Shown here: piece after piece, positions 53,825-61,343 of the stretch
Layout: each line of letters starts with the position of its first letter
Position numbering within the stretch: position 1 is the first letter of the stretch
Assembly (NCBI RefSeq): GCF_014395975.1
Contig: NZ_CP060714.1
Coordinates: 248,001 to 312,000, forward strand
From: Diaphorobacter ruginosibacter
GTDB lineage: Bacteria > Pseudomonadota > Gammaproteobacteria > Burkholderiales > Burkholderiaceae_C
Reading direction: 5' to 3'
DNA: 64,000 nucleotides
Notes under the pieces: model-generated
Told to the model about the DNA's origin: nothing
The model's input: only the letters and a program-made list of their open reading frames with translations
Databases searched by the model: none
Position numbers and translations under genes: made by a program

Positions 53825-56584
53825 TCAATACCAGATGGAGAGGCTCATGAACCAGCCCTTGGCGCGATCGGCCTGTCCGCCGCCGACGTTCTTGCGGTAC
53901 TGCACGGTCCAGTCCACGTAGGAGCGCGCGGCGTTGTAGTGGTCCTCGCGGAACGCATAGCGCAGGCTCACGCCCGCGCCGACGCCGGACGACCAGGTCG
54001 AGCCATTGCCGAGCACCGCCATGTCACCTGCGAAGCCGGGCACCCTTGCGCGGTAGTTCTGGCGCTGGAAGTCGGCCGCGGCCACGATGTGGGGGAAGAT
54101 GACCAGGTGGTCGCTGATCGAGTCCATGCGGAAGCTCCGGCCCACGCGCAGCTCGGCGTTGGCGAACCACTGGTCGCGCCGGTACTTGCCCCGCCTGCGT
54201 TCGCTGGTGGCGCCCGTGACCTGGTCGCGCGTCCAGAAATCGGCCGACAGGTCCTCGCGGTAGTAGCCGCCCTGCAGGTAGCCCTCCATCGTGAACCAGC
54301 TCGGCACATCGAAGCGCAGGCCGGTGCCGCGGTAGAAGCCCCAGGTGACATAGCCCAGCCAGCCGCCGCTGCTTGCCCCGGTGTCGAACTGGATGGATTG
54401 CGGGTTGCCGACGACCGGTGCGCCCGGGCGCGATGGGTCGCGGCCGCTGAGCTGGCAGCGCAGCGCGTCCGAGCCCGGCGTCACGCTGCCGCTCTGCGTG
54501 GCGGAGCCGAGCAGGAAGCGGCGCTCCAGGCCGAATGTGAGCGCGTAGTCGGTCGATGGCGTGAACCGCACGCCGACCGAGCCGATCGTGGTGGGCAGGC
54601 CGGAGGCGGCCTTGAACCGGCTGGCGGTGACATCCACGGGCAAGCCGGTGCAGGGATCGACGACACGCTGGTCACGCACCGTGGACGAGCCGCCGGACAG
54701 CGTGTTGGCAATGCGCCCATAGACCTCGAAGACCTGTTTGCCACTGTTCAGGAACATCGGCGGGCGCCAGTACACGTCGGCCATGGCGAAGACCGAGTCC
54801 GACGCGGTGGTGACGGGCGTGCCGTTCAGGCCCGACCCCGCGGGGCGTGCGCCGCGATAGCTGGTCGACACCGATGCGCCCCATTCCCGCGAGAGGCCCG
54901 CGATCGCCCCGCGCGTGAAGTAGCGCTGGTCGGGCGTGAGTTCGAGCTCGCCGCTGTCGTTGTCGTCGATGGCCTGCTTGAAGGTGCGGATGGCCTGTGT
55001 CTTGTCACCCGTGGCGGCCAGCGCATAGGCCTCGTCGAGGATCACGATCGGCGGTGCATTGCCAGTGGCCCTGGCCGCCCGGAAGTCCTGCAGTGCCTTG
55101 TCGGGCGCCTGCCTGCGCTGCCAGAGGTAGGCGCGCTGCATCAGCAGGGAGGCTTCCTGCGGGGATTTCGCCAGATCCTCGTCGAGCCGCGCGAGCGCCT
55201 CCTGCTGCTGCGCATCGTTGCCCGCTGCCAGCGTGATGGTGAGCAGGCGCTGCATCGTCGCGTTGTCGGGTGCCTGCTCCACCGCCTGGCGCGCCTGGGC
55301 GATCGCCTCCTGGTAGTCCTGCCGGCCATAGGCCGCATAGGCGCGCGTGCTGGCGCTGGCCGCGCCGGCGGCGTCGGCGGGCTTCATCTCGCAGGCGGTG
55401 CCGTAGGGCGTGTCATGGCAGTCCTGGAACGGTGGCGGGTAGTTGAGGCTGGTGAGCACCTTGGGCGGGGTGGCCGCTTCGTCCGCCTGCCGCAGGCGCA
55501 GCGCCACCGCCTTGTCGCCTGCGTCGAGCGGCGCCATGAGCGCCTTCACCCGCGCGAAGTCCCCGCTGGCGAGCGCCGCGTCGGCCGCGATCAGGCGCAG
55601 GTTGGCGCGCTGTTCGTCGTCCAGCCAGTCCTGCGCGATCGCCTCGTCGAAATCGCGCGCGGCCTGCTCGGTCCGTTGCAGCCGCTGCCTGAAGTAGCCG
55701 CGCAGCACGAGCGTGGAGGTGTCCTCGCTGTCCTGCCTCAGTGCGTCGGTCGCGGCCGCCTCGCCTTCCGCGATCCTGCCGTTCAGGAGCAGGGCGGTGA
55801 GCAGCAGCAGGCGGTGGCTCTGGGTGTCGGGCGCCAGCCGCACGGCTTCGCGGGCCATCGCCACGGCGCGTTGCGTGTTGTTGTCGTTCAGCGCCTGGTA
55901 GGCGGAGATGGCGGGTTCGGTGGACAGGGCCTTGAACAGCGTCTGCCGGCGTGCGATCAAATCGCTTCTGTTGGGAGCGCCCAGTTCCATGGCCGTGTCG
56001 GTGGCGTCGATGGCCGCCTGCAGCCGGCCCTGGGCCTCCAGTGATGCGATCCACAGCATCGCCCAGTTGCCTTGGGACGTGTCGGTGCGGAAGGCCTCCT
56101 CTGCTCCCTGCGCGGCGGCTTCGTACCGCTGGTCGTTGTAGTCCTGGAAGGCCTGTGTGGCGATCGGGAAGCCCTTGCGGAAGGCTTCGCTGCCGCTGGC
56201 GTCGCCCCCCGAGGCCAGGTTGCTGCGGGCGCGGGCCAGTTCGCTGGCGTCCAGTCCGGCAGATTCGGCCTGCGCCACGGCGGCGAGCGCTTCCTCGATG
56301 CGGCCCTGCTTCTGCAGCGCATAGATGAGCAGCATGTGCAGGCGCAGCACGTCGGGACGCAAGGCCAAGGCGCGCCGTGCGAACCGCTCCGATTCGGCGT
56401 AGCGGCCGGCATCGAAGCTCGCGAAGCCCTGATGGGCGAGGCGCCATGCCTGTCCCTTCAACGGCCGCTCCCCGGTGGGGGATGCGGTCTGCTTTTCTGC
56501 GGGCTGCAACGGTGCGGCGTGCGCACCCGTGCAGGCCAGCAGTGCCACGGCGAAAGCCACGCCGGTCAATCGTGCGGTGGTCAT
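53825..56584 (-). CDS. NfrA-like TPR outer-membrane protein (N4 adsorption protein A family)
   Basis: The 919-residue protein has a signal peptide (VAFAVALLACTGAHA), a long alpha-helical part with many TPR-like units (residues about 40-600, for example AGRYAESERFARRALALRPD and RQDYQEAIAQARQAVEQAPDN), and a C-terminal beta-barrel domain of about 300 residues ending in GWFMSLSIWY. In E. coli NfrA is the outer-membrane receptor of phage N4 and, with NfrB, exports an N4 glycan receptor polysaccharide. The ATG overlaps the NfrB-like stop by ATGA. The architecture also parallels BcsC/PgaA exporters. An export role for the operon's polymer is inferred. Confidence 0.85.
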   Translation of the reverse strand: MTTARLTGVAFAVALLACTGAHAAPLQPAEKQTASPTGERPLKGQAWRLAHQGFASFDAGRYAESERFARRALALRPDVLRLHMLLIYALQKQGRIEEALAAVAQAESAGLDASELARARSNLASGGDASGSEAFRKGFPIATQAFQDYNDQRYEAAAQGAEEAFRTDTSQGNWAMLWIASLEAQGRLQAAIDATDTAMELGAPNRSDLIARRQTLFKALSTEPAISAYQALNDNNTQRAVAMAREAVRLAPDTQSHRLLLLTALLLNGRIAEGEAAATDALRQDSEDTSTLVLRGYFRQRLQRTEQAARDFDEAIAQDWLDDEQRANLRLIAADAALASGDFARVKALMAPLDAGDKAVALRLRQADEAATPPKVLTSLNYPPPFQDCHDTPYGTACEMKPADAAGAASASTRAYAAYGRQDYQEAIAQARQAVEQAPDNATMQRLLTITLAAGNDAQQQEALARLDEDLAKSPQEASLLMQRAYLWQRRQAPDKALQDFRAARATGNAPPIVILDEAYALAATGDKTQAIRTFKQAIDDNDSGELELTPDQRYFTRGAIAGLSREWGASVSTSYRGARPAGSGLNGTPVTTASDSVFAMADVYWRPPMFLNSGKQVFEVYGRIANTLSGGSSTVRDQRVVDPCTGLPVDVTASRFKAASGLPTTIGSVGVRFTPSTDYALTFGLERRFLLGSATQSGSVTPGSDALRCQLSGRDPSRPGAPVVGNPQSIQFDTGASSGGWLGYVTWGFYRGTGLRFDVPSWFTMEGYLQGGYYREDLSADFWTRDQVTGATSERRRGKYRRDQWFANAELRVGRSFRMDSISDHLVIFPHIVAAADFQRQNYRARVPGFAGDMAVLGNGSTWSSGVGAGVSLRYAFREDHYNAARSYVDWTVQYRKNVGGGQADRAKGWFMSLSIWY

Positions 56585-58272
56585 GTGGCCTCCGAAGGCT
56601 GTGGGGCAGGGCGGGAGACATCCTTCACGTATTGCTGGTAGGAGATCGCCTCCTGCAGCGTGTCCTGGTCGAGCAGGTGTTCCTGCACCAGGATTTCTCC
56701 GAGCGGCAGGCCCGCGTCCTGCTGTCTGTCGAGCGCACGCGCCAGCTGTTCCTCGGTGATCACGCGCCAGCTCACGAGCAACTGTCCCAGGCGCTGGCGC
56801 TGCTGCACGAGCTGGTCCGCCGACGGAAAGTCGTGCATGGTCTTGTCCCACACCAGGCGTTTGCCGGTGACGAGGTGCACGAGGAACAGCCGCCACGCGC
56901 GCGCCGCCGCCATGGCATTGATGAAGTTGCCGACGACCATGCGCGGCGCGGACAGGAGGGCGTGCTCCCAGCCATACAGCCGCTGCACGAAGAACGCGCG
57001 CTGCACCGCGCGCAGCAGCAGCGCGATGGCATTCATGGCGATGAGCGTGCCCACCCAGCCGCTCGGCGAGAACACCGAGGGGTAGTAGGTCTGCCACCAG
57101 CCCATGCGGTTGGCCAGCCAGAAGACCAGGAAGTTCAGCATGAGGAAGTAGCCGCCCATGGCGACGAACGCCGTCACCAGGCCCTTGCGGTCGCGGAACA
57201 GCAGGTACTTGACCGCAAGCGATCCCTTCCATCCCACCTGCGACCAGCCCTGCAGGCCGATGCCCAGCGTCCAGCGCGCCTTCTGCCGGTAGGCCGTGCG
57301 GAAGGTGTTGGGGAAGTACTCGCGGATGTCCAGCGGCAGAACCCTGGTTTCCTCGCGCTCCTTGCCCAGGCCGAACCAGGGCTTGCGGTGCGTGGTGTGG
57401 TCCACCGGGAAGCGGCCGAAGATCTGCTTCATGCCCATGCGGGCCAGGCGTGCGCCGATGTCGTAGTCCTCGGTGAGCGTATCGGTGTTGAAGGGCTGGT
57501 TGTCGGTCTGCGCTGCGAGATGCTCGAGCGCCTTGCGCGAGAAGCAGGTCCCGACGCCCGCGGACGGCACCATGCGCGACATGCTCTCGCGCACGACCAG
57601 GTCCTTGGTGTGCCACTCGGCGAACTCGTCCATGTAGGTGCCCGCCACCAGCTCGTACCAGTGGCGCTCGATCGATGTCACGGGCAGCTGGATGAAGTCG
57701 ACGCGCGGCAGCAGGTAGTTGTAGTACTTGAGCTCCAGCGGATGCAGCAGGTCTTCGCTGTCGTGCAGCACGATGCCCGCGAACGGCACGCTCTGCAGGG
57801 TGTTCTGGCGGAAGATGGCCTGCACGAGCCAGTTCAGGCAATCGGCCTTGCAGGTGGGGCCGTCGTGCGGCACCTCGACGCGCACCAGCTGGCGGTAGCG
57901 CCGTCGCATGCGCTCCACCTCATTCTTGGTGCGATCATCGTTGCGGTAGGTGCCCACGAAGATCATGTAGTTCTTGTATTCGAGCGTGCTGACCATGCTC
58001 TCGAGCATCATCGCGATGACGTCGTACTCGAGCCATGCGGGCACCATGATGGCGATCGGCTGCTCGTCGACCGACCGGATGGCCGCGGTGCTCAGCGGTT
58101 CGTAGCGTCGCATGAAGAAGCGGCGCTGGATCTTGCGCAGCCAGAACCAGGCATCGACGAACAGGTCGTCGACGCTGGATACGAAGATGACCACCGCGAC
58201 CACGACGCCGAAGATCTCGAGCCAGCGGTAGTAGTCGGCCAAAAGATAGGGCCAGTAGTGGGAGGAGATCAT
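56581..58272 (-). CDS. NfrB-like family 2 glycosyltransferase with C-terminal MshEN domain
   Basis: A 563-residue inner-membrane protein. A first membrane helix is at residues 19-34. The glycosyltransferase core has the acidic motif HDSEDLLHP (171-174), TEDYDIGARL (267-270) and the Q-x-x-R-W type motif QKARW (330-334). Several further helices follow. From about residue 490 there is an MshEN-type domain (RLGQLLV...ITEEQLARAL, LGEILVQEHLLDQDTL) of the kind that binds c-di-GMP, although the usual glycine before ITEEQL is arginine. E. coli NfrB has the same order and is reported to be c-di-GMP controlled. The start at 58272 overlaps the BcsB-like stop (ATGA). It would polymerise the exported glycan. 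Confidence 0.88.
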   Translation of the reverse strand: MISSHYWPYLLADYYRWLEIFGVVVAVVIFVSSVDDLFVDAWFWLRKIQRRFFMRRYEPLSTAAIRSVDEQPIAIMVPAWLEYDVIAMMLESMVSTLEYKNYMIFVGTYRNDDRTKNEVERMRRRYRQLVRVEVPHDGPTCKADCLNWLVQAIFRQNTLQSVPFAGIVLHDSEDLLHPLELKYYNYLLPRVDFIQLPVTSIERHWYELVAGTYMDEFAEWHTKDLVVRESMSRMVPSAGVGTCFSRKALEHLAAQTDNQPFNTDTLTEDYDIGARLARMGMKQIFGRFPVDHTTHRKPWFGLGKEREETRVLPLDIREYFPNTFRTAYRQKARWTLGIGLQGWSQVGWKGSLAVKYLLFRDRKGLVTAFVAMGGYFLMLNFLVFWLANRMGWWQTYYPSVFSPSGWVGTLIAMNAIALLLRAVQRAFFVQRLYGWEHALLSAPRMVVGNFINAMAAARAWRLFLVHLVTGKRLVWDKTMHDFPSADQLVQQRQRLGQLLVSWRVITEEQLARALDRQQDAGLPLGEILVQEHLLDQDTLQEAISYQQYVKDVSRPAPQPSEAT

Positions 58273-60518
58273 GGCGTTCCCTCGCTTGCAGCCGATTTGC
58301 GGCGCTCCGCGATGCGCGTGGCGATCACTGACGCCACGAGCAGCGCAATGAACAGGGCCAGCAGCCCCAGGGTGACCGGCACGCCCCACGAGAAGAGGCT
58401 GCGCCACTCATACATCGGCCCGGCATGGTTGGCGTCCGAGGCATGCACGAGCGCTCCGGAGCCGCTGATCCACGCCACCTCGGCACCGGGCCCGAGAAGT
58501 GCCAGCGATGCGTGGTTGACGAGCAGGCCGGTCGCTCCGGGCCAGGCATCGTTGCCCAGCGGATACCACTGCAATCCCGTCTGCCCTGCGGTGCGCACCA
58601 CCTGCATCACGCTCACCTGGCGGCGCTCCGGGGCCTCCCAGGGAAGGCCGGCGATCGGGTGGTCGCGAAAGCGGATCTCCTGGTCCGCGAGCGTGACCTG
58701 CGCTCTGGCATCCTGCATCGCCACGCCTGCGGCAATGAAGGGTCGCGTGGGCACATAGGACGTGCCGTCCTGCACCAGCACCAGGCGCGCTGCTCCGGGC
58801 GAGAGGTTGGCTGCCGCGGCCAGGTGGATGGCCGTCGAAAGGCCCTCGCGGGGGCTGCCGAGGAAGGCCTGCGGGACGGCCATTTCAGCGTCGAAGCCCA
58901 GGGCGGGGATCAGGTCCGCGAAGGTGGCGTTGCGCGGGAGTTCCTTCGGCGCAGCGGCGCGGAAGCGGACGTCGAGGTCGAGCGTGGTGGCGGGCCCGGA
59001 CGGCGCGGGCTGCATAGTCCGGCAGTCGCCCGCAGGAGCGTCCTGCTCGAGCGAGACCTGCAGCAGATTCAATGCACTCAGCGCGTAGACCGGAATGTCT
59101 GCCGCGAGGACCTGGCGCCGTCCATCCGTTGCCTTCAGCTGCCGTGCGGCGAGCAGGACGCCGTTCCAGTGCAGCACGCCGACCGGCTGGCGGACGGCCG
59201 AGCCGGCGGGCAGCGTGAAGCCCACCTCGATGCGGGAAGGGGTGTGGCTCGATGCGGTGGGCGGCAGCATGGCAAAGGTGGCGGACCAGCTTTGCGGTGC
59301 CTCCACGATGTATTGCTCGCGCGCGGTGTCGCCCGACCAGCGGACGATGGGATGGCTGGCCTGGTGGTCCGCCGTGCGTGCGGCGCCGTTGGCGGTTGCG
59401 CTCAGGCGCTGCCAGCCGGCACCTCCGCCCGGCAGATCCGGCCCGGCCGCTCCCGTGGCGGGCACGGCCCATACGGGGTGGGCGCCCAACCGCGACCGGA
59501 TGATGGTGGTGCCCGATGTGGCAGCCAGGCCCTTGCGCGCGAGCGGCATGCTGCTGTCGCGCCATTGGGTGAACAGGCTGCGGGCGTCGGGGTCCGTGAT
59601 CTGCGCGCCCAGCGCATCGAGCGCATCCCCGACCTGGCCTTGCAGCGCGGGGTCCACCACCACCACGTCGGCAAGCAGGCCGGGTGCATCCAGCATCAGC
59701 AGTGCGCCGATCTCGGCGGCGTTCGAGATGGCATGGCGCTCCTTGGCGTCGCCCAGTGCGGCAAAGGCGGGAATCGACGCGAGTCCTGGCGGGATGGAAA
59801 GTGTGCGCGTATCGACCGTATCACCTACCGCGGGCAGCGTGTGGACGATGGCCGGCCGGCCCTGCTGGGACATGGCCACGCCGACGCGCCAGGCGGTGTC
59901 GAATGTCTGCGAACTCAGCGGCGGGGCGGCAACAAGCAGGAACGGCCTGTCCGGCAGCGCGGCGGCCCCCCGCATCCTGGCTGCCGCGGTGGATTGGGCC
60001 GACGGGTAGTAGGAGAGGTGGCTGTCGGGGTTGAGTGCAACCCCGCTGTCCGCAACGGCGGTACAGCCGTCTTGCGGCATGGCGCCGGCCTGCATGCCCA
60101 GGCGCGTCTCGGTGGCCTGGCCGTTCAGAGGGAACCTGCTGGCAGTGGTGGGCGAACTGCCATGTGCATCGTGGTTCGTGCCGCCCTTCGTGGCGACGGT
60201 CGATGGGGACACGGGTACGCCGTTCACGGCGAATGATGCGCCGGGCTGATTGCGCGGGACGCTCACCAGCAGCGCACGCGCGTCGTCACTGCCATGTGCG
60301 GGGAAATAGAACTCCTGCAGGGAGCCCGGCGGCACGTTGATGCTCGGCCCGAGCAGACCCAGGGTGGAGAGGGAGATACGCCGCTCGAAGCGCTGCCCCT
60401 GGGTGAGCTGTTCCAGGCTGTCGCTGATCGGGCTGGCATGAGCGCCGAGAACGCACGCCAGCATGGCGAGCGGCAACGCGGGACGGAACAGGGCAGTGAT
60501 GGGGGGGCGGGCGGGCAT
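58269..60518 (-). CDS. BcsB-like periplasmic cellulose-synthase-type regulatory subunit
   Basis: The 749-residue protein has a signal peptide (LPLAMLACVLGAHAS), a large beta-rich periplasmic region with carbohydrate-binding-like segments (RRISLSTLGLLGPSINVPPGSLQEFYFPA at the start of mature protein) and a single C-terminal membrane anchor (VTLGLLALFIALLVASVIATRI). Layout and length match BcsB, which guides cellulose from BcsA through the periplasm. No bcsA, bcsZ or bcsC gene is present; the partner here is the NfrB-like synthase, whose gene overlaps by four bases. It is the first gene of the operon, with a long AT-rich leader upstream. Confidence 0.8.
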   Translation of the reverse strand: MPARPPITALFRPALPLAMLACVLGAHASPISDSLEQLTQGQRFERRISLSTLGLLGPSINVPPGSLQEFYFPAHGSDDARALLVSVPRNQPGASFAVNGVPVSPSTVATKGGTNHDAHGSSPTTASRFPLNGQATETRLGMQAGAMPQDGCTAVADSGVALNPDSHLSYYPSAQSTAAARMRGAAALPDRPFLLVAAPPLSSQTFDTAWRVGVAMSQQGRPAIVHTLPAVGDTVDTRTLSIPPGLASIPAFAALGDAKERHAISNAAEIGALLMLDAPGLLADVVVVDPALQGQVGDALDALGAQITDPDARSLFTQWRDSSMPLARKGLAATSGTTIIRSRLGAHPVWAVPATGAAGPDLPGGGAGWQRLSATANGAARTADHQASHPIVRWSGDTAREQYIVEAPQSWSATFAMLPPTASSHTPSRIEVGFTLPAGSAVRQPVGVLHWNGVLLAARQLKATDGRRQVLAADIPVYALSALNLLQVSLEQDAPAGDCRTMQPAPSGPATTLDLDVRFRAAAPKELPRNATFADLIPALGFDAEMAVPQAFLGSPREGLSTAIHLAAAANLSPGAARLVLVQDGTSYVPTRPFIAAGVAMQDARAQVTLADQEIRFRDHPIAGLPWEAPERRQVSVMQVVRTAGQTGLQWYPLGNDAWPGATGLLVNHASLALLGPGAEVAWISGSGALVHASDANHAGPMYEWRSLFSWGVPVTLGLLALFIALLVASVIATRIAERRKSAASEGTP

Positions 60519-61256
60519 GTCGCACCTCGGTCCTCAGCGGCTCGCGCCGAATGGCTGGCGGGGCCGGGCCACGGCGGTGTGCTCCGCGTTGCCGCCGCTC
60601 CGAGACGCATGATCGAGCTCGCGCGCATGCGCTGGCACCAGCGGCGCTGGCCTGTTTGCCCGGGGGCATGTACCAAAGACAGAAAGTGTTTTCATCGCGG
60701 CCTGTGATTGCAGTGCAATCCCTCCAGATGGAAGGTGCCGTGCCGTGCGAACCGTGGGGCGGTCGCCAGGCAGGAAGCCCGTTCATCTTTACAAAACTAT
60801 TAAATTGACTTAATCGATAGTTTTGATTGTTTACGGATTTTTAAGAACCGCAATGGAATGGCCAAGTTGAATTGTTTTTGTTTTGTCGCTTTTGTTATCT
60901 TTGAATAGGTGTTTTTTCTGACTTTTCTGAAAAATTTGTACTTATTGTTTCGTTATAGATTTTTAGATGCAATTGCGCGTCACTGATTAGATGTGGGTAT
61001 TCGCTTTCGAATTTGATGAGGAAAAACGGGGTAGATGCGGAGGTGGCTTTGGGGAAGCAGGGCCGTTGCCACCTGTCTTTGATGTCATGACAACGGGGTA
61101 GCCTGTTCTACCCAAAAATCAAGAACTTTTTGCTTTCGCATCCGGTAACGCCGCGTACGATCAGTGTGCAGATATTTACATTTAGATGTATCTGTGAAGG
61201 ACCCGGTTTGGCCATCCGGGCAGGTTTTCCTCAGCAGAATCTTGCAGAACAAACAA
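60519..61256. promoter_or_regulatory. AT-rich leader/promoter region of the polysaccharide operon
   Basis: About 0.74 kb without a gene. Bases 60785-61015 are strongly AT-rich against a GC-rich background, as seen at xenogeneic-silencer-bound or tightly regulated promoters. ACGGGGTAG occurs at 61026-61034 and 61093-61101. The second copy forms a hairpin GGGTAG-CCTGTT-CTACCC (61096-61113), and AGGTGGC (61041-61047) pairs with GCCACCT (61068-61074). I cannot place the transcription start. The region is shared with the end of glcB, which is transcribed toward it. Confidence 0.5.
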
Positions 61257-61264
61257 AGAAAAAC

Positions 61265-61297
61265 GCCGCGTGTCCCCGAAAGGGGGCACGCGGCGTG
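61265..61297 (-). terminator. rho-independent terminator of glcB
   Basis: CGCCGCGTG and CACGCGGCG, extended by CCCC/GGGG pairing, form a long GC stem with a short loop. On the minus strand it is followed by TTTTTCTTTG. It lies about 45 bases after the glcB stop. Confidence 0.88.
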
Positions 61298-61343
61298 ATG
61301 CTTCGTTACCGGGTCCTGGGACCCAATGGCGGCCTGGTGGAGA

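Noticed and set aside
52616..56044. Plus-strand ORF of 1142 codons opposite the NfrA-like and AlgJ/X-like genes
   Set aside because: It is antisense to genes with clear motifs; the composition (Arg, Gly, Val, His) is typical of third-frame shadows in GC-rich DNA.
53825..57841. Apparent 1338-codon fusion of the NfrA-like protein with upstream sequence
   Set aside because: The upstream third is the NfrB-like gene in another frame. The NfrA-like ATG at 56584 with its signal peptide and ATGA overlap is the proper start.
53825..58272. A phage N4-like prophage or phage-defence system suggested by the NfrA/NfrB names
   Set aside because: The families are host envelope proteins that serve as phage receptors; no phage structural, replication or defence genes are present.
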